Source: Syntrophomonadaceae bacterium
Lineage (GTDB): Bacteria > Bacillota > Dethiobacteria > DTU022 > PWGO01
Assembly: GCA_003554525.1 (NCBI GenBank)
Contig: PWGO01000051.1
Coordinates: 1-43,803 of the forward strand
DNA length: 43,803 nt
Direction: 5' to 3'
Made by a program: the position numbers and the translations under genes. Below, in pieces: positions 1-8,783 of the stretch (its first letter is position 1; the number at the start of each line of letters is the position of its first letter). A model generated the notes under the pieces. The model worked only from the letters and a program-made list of their open reading frames with translations, was not told where the DNA came from and did no database searches.

Positions 1-68
1 ATTAAAAGTTTAAAATAAAATATTAACTTTTTATTATAAACTTTTAATCCTGATAAAACCATACCCGG

Positions 69-308
69 CTATCTAAGTTTGCGCTTACCCAACGTATGCG
101 AAGATATGGGTGATAAAAACACATCATCAGTAGTTACTACAAATGATTTATAATAATTGTAATCTTCTTTGTTAAGCGTATTATTAGAGGAAGCATATTC
201 CAAAAACTGCTTGTTTACTTCCTTTTCCTTGTTTTTTAAATTAAAAATACCTACTATGTCTTTTACCGGAACTATCTGTGAATCTCCAATGTGTAAAAAC
301 AAAAACAA
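69..308 (-). CDS. remB: RemB/YaaB-like extracellular matrix regulator (DUF370-type), downstream of recF
   Basis: ORF MFLFLHIGDSQIVPVKDIVGIFNL...; motif and position after recF match the YaaB/RemB family. Confidence 0.75.
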   Translation of the reverse strand: MFLFLHIGDSQIVPVKDIVGIFNLKNKEKEVNKQFLEYASSNNTLNKEDYNYYKSFVVTTDDVFLSPISSHTLGKRKLR

Positions 309-404
309 TCTCTCCTCTCTTAAAATTGATCATCTCAGTATATCATACCATACATGCCTGCCGTTTAAATAACTAAATTTAAATAATTTAATTAAACTTT
401 CCTG

Positions 405-866
405 TTACCAGTAATTGTACCTCTTATACAGAAGCGATTTAATCTTTTCTCTTACCTCAGGTTGTTTATTCGATACATTTTTGATTAATCCTTCAATTTC
501 TTTTGGATCCAGCCTGTTATCTGGCTCCTTGTAATCAAGCCTGTTTCTATAAATGCCTTTTTTGTTCTCATATTCTTCATCCACATTCCCCTGGAAAAAA
601 TATATATCTCTAATACTATTGTAACCGGTATATTCGTTTATTTTCCACATTATCTGTTTTTTTAACATGCTCAGGTGTTGCAGCCATACTGAATTCCTTA
701 CTTTAACCCACAACACACCAGATTCTACTTTTACCGCCCTTGAATTCTCGGCAATTTTTTTTCCTACCACCTCGGACCAGCACTCCACAGCCTGCCGGTA
801 TTTATAACTCTTATAAATACCTTTCTTTTTCATCCATTCTTCAATTAAATTTCCCGCTATTTTCAT
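405..866 (-). CDS. DUF721 / DciA-like protein
   Basis: AVECWSEVVGKKIAENSRAVKVESGVLWVKVRNSVWLQHLSMLKKQI matches the DUF721 pattern; overlaps the recF 3' end. Confidence 0.75.
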   Translation of the reverse strand: MKIAGNLIEEWMKKKGIYKSYKYRQAVECWSEVVGKKIAENSRAVKVESGVLWVKVRNSVWLQHLSMLKKQIMWKINEYTGYNSIRDIYFFQGNVDEEYENKKGIYRNRLDYKEPDNRLDPKEIEGLIKNVSNKQPEVREKIKSLLYKRYNYW

Positions 867-1989
867 TTACCAAACCCCCCCCGTCTAATTTATAAACGGC
901 AAAAGAATTTTTTTCAGCGGGTATTACTTTTTTCTCATAACTGGTTATAAAACATTGCAATCCTTTGTCCTCTACAAAATCCAATACCGCCCTCTTCCTT
1001 TTTTCATCCAGCTCAGAAAATACATCATCTAAAAGCAGTATGGAAAACTTGTTGTTTTCCTCTAAAAAATTAAAAAGGGCTATTTTTAAGGACAATACTG
1101 CAGTACGCTGTTGCCCTTGTGAAGCATACTTTTTAATGTTTTTATTGTTTATATAAACATTAAAATCCTCTACCTGGGGACCTATCATAGTATACCTCTT
1201 TTTTATTTCCTCCTCTTGTTTATCTTTTAATAAATTAAAAAATTGATTATATATCTCTTTTTCCGTAATTTTATCTTTTCCTGTTTTATCCACTTGAGTT
1301 ACCTCTTCTAAATTTACGCAACTTTTATAATACAGCCGAACATCTTCTTTATTATTAGTAAAAGTTCCATGAATTTCTTTAAAATACTTATCCAGCTTAT
1401 TTAAAAATTTCATTCTTAAATATACTACCTTGCTTCCGTAAAAACACAATATTTCATCCCAGGACTCCAGATCCTTTCTTTTCACTGCCTGATCTTTTAA
1501 AAGGCTATTCCTCTGTCTCAATACTCTATAATATTGTTGAAGATACTTCCAGTAACGGGTATACATCCTGGTTATTTCCCGGTTTAAAAACTTCCTGCGC
1601 AACAACGGGCCTTCCTTAATCATTAAAAGATCTTCAGGATGAAATATAACTACCGGGAACATGGAAAAAAAACTATCCCTTTTTACCTCTTTACCATTAA
1701 CCAGTATTTTTTTTTCTTTATTGTTGGAAAAATATATATTAATATTACTAATATCACCTTTCACCCATACCTTTCCCTTTATTCTAAGGTAAGAACCACC
1801 CCATTTAACCAATTCATATTCGTTTTTGGTTTTAAAGGAATGAGCCGTAAGAAGGTAATATATTGATTCTAATAAATTGGTTTTTCCCTGTGCATTTTCT
1901 CCGTAAATATAATTTATATTTGGAGAAGGTGTAAAATTTATATCCCCGTAATTGCGGTAATTATGCAGTATAATGTTTTCCAGATACAA
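841..1989 (-). CDS. recF: DNA replication/repair protein RecF
   Basis: MYLENIILHNYRNY..., Walker A GENAQGKTNLLE, signature YASQGQQRTAVLSLKIA, LLLDDVFSELD. Confidence 0.97.
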   Translation of the reverse strand: MYLENIILHNYRNYGDINFTPSPNINYIYGENAQGKTNLLESIYYLLTAHSFKTKNEYELVKWGGSYLRIKGKVWVKGDISNINIYFSNNKEKKILVNGKEVKRDSFFSMFPVVIFHPEDLLMIKEGPLLRRKFLNREITRMYTRYWKYLQQYYRVLRQRNSLLKDQAVKRKDLESWDEILCFYGSKVVYLRMKFLNKLDKYFKEIHGTFTNNKEDVRLYYKSCVNLEEVTQVDKTGKDKITEKEIYNQFFNLLKDKQEEEIKKRYTMIGPQVEDFNVYINNKNIKKYASQGQQRTAVLSLKIALFNFLEENNKFSILLLDDVFSELDEKRKRAVLDFVEDKGLQCFITSYEKKVIPAEKNSFAVYKLDGGGLVNENSGKFN

Positions 1990-2002
1990 GTATATCCTCC
2001 CG

Positions 2003-3112
2003 TTATTCTATTTTTATCGGTAGCACCAGATAAAGAAAGCTTTCGTCTTCTTCAGGCTTTATAATACATGGAGCTTCTTTTCCACTGAAAACTATTAAAA
2101 TGTTTTCTTTATCAATAACCCTTAATACCTCCAAAATAAACCTTACATTTACGTATATTTCTAACTCTTCCCCTTCCTTACTGTTTAATGATAGCTGCTC
2201 TTCCATTATTCCTATATTAGAAGAGGCTTTTATTTCCATATTTTCTTCGTTTACTACAATGTTTGCCGCCTGGGTAGAATGATCTACCAGTAAAGAAGCA
2301 CGGTTAAGAGTATTTTCCAGTATCTCTTTATTTACCAGGCACCTGGTTACACTTTTTTGAGGAATCACCCCTTTTACTTCCGGATATTTTTCATCTATCA
2401 AACGAGAATAAAAATAAATATTATCAAATGAAAAAGCCAGCTGGTTATCCTGTGGAAAAACTGCTACCCGGGAATCATCTTTTAACAGTTTATAAAGTTC
2501 TCTTAAAGATTTACCAGGGATTATATAACTACCGTCTCCATAACCCCATCCGGACAGTGGTTTTTCCTGCATTACCAGGCGGTAGGTATCGGAACTGATA
2601 ACACTTAAAGTATTGTTTTCTATAGAAAACAATACCCCGGTAAACACGGGTCTGCTTTCGTCTTTAGATACCGCAAAAATTGTTTTTCTTATTATATCTT
2701 TTAGTTCGCTGCCGGTAAACAGAACAGGGTCCTCTTCCGGCTCCTTTTCAAAAAATACAGGATATTCTTCCGTGCCCATTCCTGTAAGATTAAATTTTGA
2801 ACTCCCCGATTCTATTTCGATTTTTTTGTTTTCAATATTAATATCTATACTTACTTCTTCCTGGGGAAGGCTTTTAATTACATCAATAAAGCGGGGGGGA
2901 AGCAATACTTTCCCATCTTCCTCTACTTCTACCTCTTTTCCATAAGTAGTTTTAATTCCCATTTCCAAATTTGTCGTTAAAAAAGTTATTTCTTCCGGTT
3001 TTATTTCCAAAAATATATGGTTTAAAACATGCATAGTAGTTTTTGAAGGCAAGGCTTTTTCTACTATATCCAGGTGATTGCAGATATTTTCTTTCTTGTC
3101 TTTGATTAACAT
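2003..3112 (-). CDS. dnaN: DNA polymerase III beta sliding clamp
   Basis: Full-length clamp ORF ending ...SFLYLVLPIKIE (canonical PMR variant), located between recF and dnaA. Confidence 0.96.
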   Translation of the reverse strand: MLIKDKKENICNHLDIVEKALPSKTTMHVLNHIFLEIKPEEITFLTTNLEMGIKTTYGKEVEVEEDGKVLLPPRFIDVIKSLPQEEVSIDINIENKKIEIESGSSKFNLTGMGTEEYPVFFEKEPEEDPVLFTGSELKDIIRKTIFAVSKDESRPVFTGVLFSIENNTLSVISSDTYRLVMQEKPLSGWGYGDGSYIIPGKSLRELYKLLKDDSRVAVFPQDNQLAFSFDNIYFYSRLIDEKYPEVKGVIPQKSVTRCLVNKEILENTLNRASLLVDHSTQAANIVVNEENMEIKASSNIGIMEEQLSLNSKEGEELEIYVNVRFILEVLRVIDKENILIVFSGKEAPCIIKPEEDESFLYLVLPIKIE

Positions 3113-3256
3113 AATTTATTTCCCCTTTTTGTTTATTAACAGTAATACATTATTATCAGGAATCATATATATAAATAGTAAAAGAAATAGAGCCTGTTAA
3201 AATGTTTATAAGTATTTTCAGCGTTTAGTTTACCTGTTTTCTTTAAATGAATAATC

Positions 3257-3314
3257 TGTGGAAAAAAAGAAGTCATTATCCACAGAAGCATTCTTATAAT
3301 ATTATTGTGGACAA
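3257..3314. promoter_or_regulatory. DnaA-box cluster between dnaA and dnaN (oriC part 1)
   Basis: TGTGGAAAA (3257-3265), TTATCCACA (3276-3284), TGTGGACAA (3306-3314, one mismatch) in an AT-rich spacer. Confidence 0.75.
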
Positions 3315-3345
3315 TAAAACACTATTATCAACATGCATATGTTAA

Positions 3346-4818
3346 CTAACCGTTTTGCACGGATTTTTCCAGGTGATCTATAATATCCCTTATTTTAGGG
3401 TCGTTGGTTAGCTCCTGGTTTATTTTTTTGTGAGCGTGGATAACTGTAGTATGATCTTTCCCCCCGAACTTTTCCCCAATTTTGGGCAGCGAATTTTCTG
3501 TTAGCTCCCTGGACAGGTACATGGCTATCTGCCTGGGAAAAGCCACATTTTTGCTCCTTTTTTTTGCCTGGATATCTTCGGCAGAGATACCAAAATACTG
3601 GGCTGTTATTTTAATTATACGGTCTACAGTAACACTTTTTTTATTTTCTACTATAATATTTTTTAAAGCCTCGTTGGTTATCTCCAGGTCAATAGGGGAA
3701 TTGTTTAAAGACGAAAAAGCCATTACCCTTACCAGGGCTCCTTCCAGTTCTCTGATATTAGTTTCTATCTTGGTGGCAATGTAATTTATTACTTCGTTGG
3801 GTAAGTTTACCCCTTCCAAAAAAGCTTTTTTCTTTAAAATAGCAATCCTGGTTTCCAGGTCGGGTGGATGGAGGTCGGTAATTAAACCCCATTCAAACCT
3901 GGAACGCAACCTGTCCTCCAGGGTGGGAATATCTTTGGGAGGCCGGTCACTGGATATCACTATCTGCTTGTTGTTTTCGTGAAGTGCATTAAAAGTATGG
4001 AAGAATTCTTCCTGTGTCTGTTCTTTTCCCGCTAAAAACTGAATATCGTCTATAAGTAGTACATCTATATTTCGGTATTTATTGCGGAAATCCACGGTTT
4101 TGTTGTCCCGGATGGCGTTTATAAATTCATTGGTAAACTTTTCAGAAGAAAGATAAAAGACGTTGGTTTGCTGGTGAATTTTGCGGACAAAATGCCCTAT
4201 GGCATGCATCAGGTGAGTTTTACCCAGCCCCACTCCTCCGTAAATAAACAAGGGATTGTAAGCTCTGGCCGGGGCTTCGGAAACAGCCAGAGAAGCAGCA
4301 TGGGCCAGTTTGTTACAGCCTCCCACTACAAAAGATTCGAAGGTATACTTGGGGTTAAGCGTATGTAAAGTTTTGCTAACTTTTACCGCAGAAGTTGAAT
4401 TTTGTTCTGAATTTTTTTCTGCAAGATTATCTTTTTCCTGTTCTCTATTCCCCGTGGAATTTTCACCCCCCGCAACGCGGGTTGTTTTTAAATTTTCTTT
4501 CTTGTTTCCGATTTCACTATTTTCAGAAAAATCAGCTACCCCTTCTTCCTCTACCGCACTGTGAACCGAAGGTGTAGATACAAAATTAATAGAATAGGGC
4601 TGATCGGAGACCTTTTTAATAACCTCCAAAAGAAGATCTTTATACCTTGTTTCCAGCCAGTCCTTGGTAAAATCGTTAGGAACTTCAACCACAATGGTGT
4701 TTTCTTTAAACGCTACCGGTTTAGTTGACTTTAACCAGGTTTCAAAACTGGGCTTGCTGAGCATTTTTTCTGCTTCTCCCAGAGCCTTTTCCCAGAGATA
4801 AGAAAGCTCGGCGGTCAT
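3346..4818 (-). CDS. dnaA: Chromosomal replication initiator DnaA
   Basis: [46 protein letters not shown]-terminal [21 protein letters not shown]. Confidence 0.99.
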   Translation of the reverse strand: MTAELSYLWEKALGEAEKMLSKPSFETWLKSTKPVAFKENTIVVEVPNDFTKDWLETRYKDLLLEVIKKVSDQPYSINFVSTPSVHSAVEEEGVADFSENSEIGNKKENLKTTRVAGGENSTGNREQEKDNLAEKNSEQNSTSAVKVSKTLHTLNPKYTFESFVVGGCNKLAHAASLAVSEAPARAYNPLFIYGGVGLGKTHLMHAIGHFVRKIHQQTNVFYLSSEKFTNEFINAIRDNKTVDFRNKYRNIDVLLIDDIQFLAGKEQTQEEFFHTFNALHENNKQIVISSDRPPKDIPTLEDRLRSRFEWGLITDLHPPDLETRIAILKKKAFLEGVNLPNEVINYIATKIETNIRELEGALVRVMAFSSLNNSPIDLEITNEALKNIIVENKKSVTVDRIIKITAQYFGISAEDIQAKKRSKNVAFPRQIAMYLSRELTENSLPKIGEKFGGKDHTTVIHAHKKINQELTNDPKIRDIIDHLEKSVQNG

Positions 4819-5348
4819 TTTTGACCCTCCTACCTTGTTTTATTATTTTAAAAATTGGTAGCTACTCAAGCCGGCCTTTGTTTGTTTTTTGTTTACGATT
4901 TCGGTGTTTGGTATGGATCTTGCAACGGCTAATTTTGGATACCGGGTGGTTTGTACAAATTAAATATTGCTGTTTAAAAGCGTATTAACCAAAACCCGGC
5001 TGCTTCTAGTGGCTAAAGATTCTATATTATAGAAGCCTGAGTAGTTCAAAAATTAGAACAAATCTTGTGGTTATCCACAAACAATCCACGGTTATCCACA
5101 GATGTTGTGGATAACCGCCTAGTTTTTTCCCTATTGCAATGAAATATTAACAGATGTATTACCTACCTGCAATCTTCAAAAGCGTGGATAATTACTCTCA
5201 AACAAAAATAAAATAGAGTAAATCAAATGGATTAATAGATTTCGGAAATCTTGCAGCGTTGACTTTTATGTGATATTATCAACATGTTCCTTCCTGCTCC
5301 TGTTTAAGGAATAGGGGCCATTTAGACCAAAGGAGGTGAGAGAAAAAA
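4819..5348. other. oriC-type intergenic region between divergent dnaA and rpsF
   Basis: TTATCCACA at 5071-5079 and 5092-5100, TGTGGATAA at 5106-5114, near-match CGTGGATAA 5183-5191; AT-rich flanks; strand switch of flanking genes. Confidence 0.85.
5251..5279 (+). promoter_or_regulatory. Putative vegetative promoter for the rpsF-ssb-rpsR operon
   Basis: TTGCAG (5251-5256) - 17 nt - TATTAT (5274-5279). Confidence 0.5.
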
Positions 5349-5645
5349 GTGAGATTTTACGAAAGCGTGTGTATAATTGATTCAGAGCTGGGAGAAGAAG
5401 AAAAAGAAAATTTTTTGCAGAGTGTTAAAGAAGCTATAGAAAACAACGAAGGAAGTGTATCTGAAATTAAAGACTGGGGAAATCGAAAACTGGCCTACCC
5501 AATAAAAGACCAGCAGGAGGGACACTATTATATAATTTATTTTTCCGGGAACAGTGTTACTACCAGTGAGCTGGAGCGTTTCTTCAAGTTTTCGGAAGAA
5601 GTGCTCCGCTACATGTTTATACGCCTGGAAGAAGAAGCGATTTAA
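5349..5645 (+). CDS. rpsF: 30S ribosomal protein S6
   Basis: [18 protein letters not shown]...[26 protein letters not shown] start after aaaggaggtgag. Confidence 0.97.
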   Translation: MRFYESVCIIDSELGEEEKENFLQSVKEAIENNEGSVSEIKDWGNRKLAYPIKDQQEGHYYIIYFSGNSVTTSELERFFKFSEEVLRYMFIRLEEEAI

Positions 5646-5659
5646 AGGGGGTAAGAAAA

Positions 5660-6061
5660 GTGCTTAACCGGATTGTTCTTATCGGGCGCCTGGTCAGGGA
5701 CCCGGAGCTGCGTTATACGCCCAATGCGGGAGTAGCAGTAACCAATTTTACCCTGGCCGTAGAAAGGCCTTTTACCAACCAGCAGGGAGAAAGGGAAGCT
5801 GATTTTATTAATATTGTGGCCTGGCGCAAACAAGCGGAAAACAGCGCCAACTATTTGAAAAAAGGGAGCCTGGCCGGTGTAGACGGGCGCCTTCAAATAA
5901 GATCTTTCGATGATTCCCAGGGAATACGGCGGAAGGCTGCAGAGGTAGTGGCTGACAATGTTAAATTTTTGGACAGACCTCCTTCTTCCGGGAGCAGTGA
6001 AAGTGGAGAAGACCTGTCCGGCCAGGAAATGAGCATAGAAGAAGATGACATACCATTTTAA
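5660..6061 (+). CDS. ssb: Single-stranded DNA-binding protein
   Basis: [34 protein letters not shown]..., acidic C-terminal tail EEDDIPF. Confidence 0.98.
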   Translation: MLNRIVLIGRLVRDPELRYTPNAGVAVTNFTLAVERPFTNQQGEREADFINIVAWRKQAENSANYLKKGSLAGVDGRLQIRSFDDSQGIRRKAAEVVADNVKFLDRPPSSGSSESGEDLSGQEMSIEEDDIPF

Positions 6062-6109
6062 ATAGTTTTTTACTATATTGAGCCATATTTGCCAAGAGAG
6101 GTGATAATA

Positions 6110-6343
6110 TTGCCAAGGGATAGAGGACGTAAACCAAGAAAAAAGGTTTGCAGCTTTTGTCAGGAAAACATAAAAAAAATAGATTACAAACAGTACGATA
6201 AATTAAGCAAGTATATAACAGAGAGGGGTAAAATACTGCCTCGCAGGATAACCGGTAACTGTGCCAATCACCAGAGACAGTTGACACGGGCCATTAAAAG
6301 GGCCCGTATTCTGGCACTATTGCCTTTTACCTCGGATTCCTGA
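6110..6343 (+). CDS. rpsR: 30S ribosomal protein S18
   Basis: [60 protein letters not shown]; likely TTG start at 6110 after gagaggtgat (ORF track begins 6089). Confidence 0.95.
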   Translation: MPRDRGRKPRKKVCSFCQENIKKIDYKQYDKLSKYITERGKILPRRITGNCANHQRQLTRAIKRARILALLPFTSDS

Positions 6344-6421
6344 AATTTCGCTGTTGTTCCCAGCTGTTGCCCTTATGGAAATAGAAGGTAATTAAAACAT
6401 ATCGGTGCTGGAAATGTATTT

Positions 6422-6562
6422 TTGGCACCTTTTTTCTATGTAGTGGACTGTACCACCGGCCTGGACCAGGAAATAAAGCAATTTATTACCTGGTTGTTTC
6501 AGGCTGGACGTTTCAGGCTGGACCAGGTATTTATTTTATGCATCAATAACGGGGGGGGCTAG
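6422..6562 (+). pseudogene. Possible small/decayed ORF between rpsR and the next gene
   Basis: Open frame VFLAPFFYVVDCTTGLDQEIKQFITWLFQAGRFRLDQVFILCINNGGG*, no ATG start, contains a 14-bp tandem duplication. Confidence 0.3.
6496..6523 (+). repeat. 14-bp perfect tandem duplication GTTTCAGGCTGGAC x2
   Basis: 6496-6509 and 6510-6523 identical. Confidence 0.95.
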
Positions 6563-6563
6563 T

Positions 6564-6884
6564 ATGCTTTTTTACGGGGATCGAGAAGAGAGCCTGGCCA
6601 AGAGTTTAAACGTGGTGGAAAACCTTAAAAACAGGCTGCTCACCCTGCTGGCCCGGTTGTTTGATCTCATTTCGCAGGGAAAACAAGATCTGGTTAAAAA
6701 AACGCTGGGCGAGGTAATACTTAACAGCTATCTCCTGGGGAGAAGGCTGGGAATTAGCTACCAGGCAATGGATAAAGAGCTGGTAAAGCAAGCGCAGGAT
6801 TACGTGGAAAAAAAAGACGAGGTAGAAGAGTATTTTGGTGATATTACGGATTTGTTGCAGTATTACCGGGTACAGAAGAAATAA
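6564..6884 (+). CDS. Hypothetical protein, MazG-like family of clostridial rpsR-rplI loci
   Basis: 106-aa helical ORF with start after a G-rich SD; conserved position; lacks obvious MazG metal motifs. Confidence 0.6.
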   Translation: MLFYGDREESLAKSLNVVENLKNRLLTLLARLFDLISQGKQDLVKKTLGEVILNSYLLGRRLGISYQAMDKELVKQAQDYVEKKDEVEEYFGDITDLLQYYRVQKK

Positions 6885-6909
6885 AGTAGAAGGGAGGCAT
6901 TAAATTAAA

Positions 6910-7356
6910 ATGAAAGTTATATTAAAGGAAAATATATCTAATCTCGGCACTAAAGGAGAGGTTAAGAATGTAAGTGATGGCTATGCCCGAAACTACTTGA
7001 TTCCCAAGGGTATGGCGGAGGAAGCTACCCCGGCAAGGTTAAAGGAATGGGAAAAACAGAAAAAGATAATAGAGAAGAAAGAACAAAAGGAAGAAGAAAA
7101 GGCACGGGAAATTGCGGAAAAATTAGAGGGGCAAAAAATTAATTTTAAGTTAAAAGCAGGTGAAGAAGGCAGGCTGTTTGGTTCCGCAACTTCGGCGGAC
7201 ATATCGGAGGCGCTTAAAGAGAAGGGGTACGAGATAGATAAACGCAAAATTGAACTGGAAGATCCCATTAAAAACACAGGAAATCATGAAATTGAAATAA
7301 AACTTATGCCAGGCATTACTACCCGTATTCAGGTGGAGATTGAAGGCACGAAATAA
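6910..7356 (+). CDS. rplI: 50S ribosomal protein L9
   Basis: MKVILKENISNLGTKGEVKNVSDGYARNYLIPKGMA. Confidence 0.98.
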   Translation: MKVILKENISNLGTKGEVKNVSDGYARNYLIPKGMAEEATPARLKEWEKQKKIIEKKEQKEEEKAREIAEKLEGQKINFKLKAGEEGRLFGSATSADISEALKEKGYEIDKRKIELEDPIKNTGNHEIEIKLMPGITTRIQVEIEGTK

Positions 7357-7403
7357 GTTGTTTTAAAATAATGGTAGCGCAAAAATTCAGGGAGTGGGTT
7401 TAA

Positions 7404-8747
7404 GTGATAGAAGAAAAGATACCTCCCCAGAACCTAGAAGCCGAGCAGTCAGTGCTGGGTTCCATGATTATTGAAAAAGATGCCATATTTGCCGCTACAG
7501 AGGTATTATCAGAAGAGGATTTTTATAGAACGTCACACCAGAAAATTTTTAATGCAATAGTAAAACTCACAGAAAAGAATGAGCCTGTCGACCTGGTTAC
7601 CCTCTCCGAAGAACTTAGCAGCCTGGGTGTGCTGGAGGAAGTGGGGGGTAATTCTTACCTTACCTCCCTGGCCAACGCGGTACCTACTGCCGCCAATGTA
7701 AAATATTACGCCACTATAGTATGGGAAAAAGCTTTGCTTAGAAGAATGATAAGAACCTCTACAGAAATAGTTACCCGCGGATATGAGCCCCCGGAAGATG
7801 TGGTGGAATTTTTAGATGAAGCTGAACAGATGATTTTCCAGGTATCCCGCGAATTGAGCGGAAAAGGCTTTGTTCCGCTGAAAGATGTATTAATGAGTAC
7901 ATTCGACCGCATAGAGCGGATTTACGAAGAAAAAAAGGGGGTAACCGGGCTTCCCACGGGATTTATTGACCTGGATCAAATGCTTTCCGGGCTGCAGGAA
8001 TCTGACCTGGTTATAGTAGCGGCAAGGCCCAGCATGGGAAAAACCACTTTTGCGCTAAACATGGCACAGCACCTGGCTGTATCCGAAAATTTGCCGGTAG
8101 CATTTTTTAGCCTGGAAATGTCTAAAGAGCAGCTGGCCCAGCGCCTTTTGTGTGCCCAGGCTGACCTGGATGCTCAGAGGCTGCGGCGCGGTTACTTGAG
8201 TGAAGAAGAATGGCCGCGCTTGACCAGGGCGGTAGGGCCGTTAAGTGAAGCCCCGCTGTACATAGATGACACTGCAGCCCCGTCGGTTATGGAAATGAGA
8301 GCCAAGGCGCGGCGGTTAAAAGCGGAAAAAGGGCTGGGGGCCATTTTTGTTGATTACCTGCAGTTAATGAACATGCACGGAAAATCAGAAAACCGCCAGC
8401 AGGAACTTTCAGACATATCCCGTTCATTAAAATCCCTGGCCAAAGAATTAAATATACCCGTGATAGCCCTGTCTCAGTTGAGTCGGGCTGTAGAAAAAAG
8501 GGACAAAAAAAGGCCTATTTTAAGCGATTTAATGGAATCCGGGGGTATTGAAGCCAACGCGGATGTAGTTTTGTTTATTTACCGTGAAAATTACTACTTT
8601 AATGATTCGGAGAAAAAAAATATTGCCGAAATAATTGTAGCCAAACAGAGAAACGGCCCCGTTGGAGAAGTAGAGCTGTTGTTTATGAATAATTTTAACA
8701 AATTTCAAAATATGGCGCCTCAACATCTTTCAGAAGAAACGTCATAA
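7404..8747 (+). CDS. dnaB: Replicative DNA helicase
   Basis: IPPQNLEAEQSVLGSM, Walker A ARPSMGKTTFALNMA, VDYLQLM, ALSQLSRAVEKR. Confidence 0.98.
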   Translation: MIEEKIPPQNLEAEQSVLGSMIIEKDAIFAATEVLSEEDFYRTSHQKIFNAIVKLTEKNEPVDLVTLSEELSSLGVLEEVGGNSYLTSLANAVPTAANVKYYATIVWEKALLRRMIRTSTEIVTRGYEPPEDVVEFLDEAEQMIFQVSRELSGKGFVPLKDVLMSTFDRIERIYEEKKGVTGLPTGFIDLDQMLSGLQESDLVIVAARPSMGKTTFALNMAQHLAVSENLPVAFFSLEMSKEQLAQRLLCAQADLDAQRLRRGYLSEEEWPRLTRAVGPLSEAPLYIDDTAAPSVMEMRAKARRLKAEKGLGAIFVDYLQLMNMHGKSENRQQELSDISRSLKSLAKELNIPVIALSQLSRAVEKRDKKRPILSDLMESGGIEANADVVLFIYRENYYFNDSEKKNIAEIIVAKQRNGPVGEVELLFMNNFNKFQNMAPQHLSEETS

Positions 8748-8783
8748 AAATAAGGGATAATAACCCGTAAAGAGGTGTAGCTG

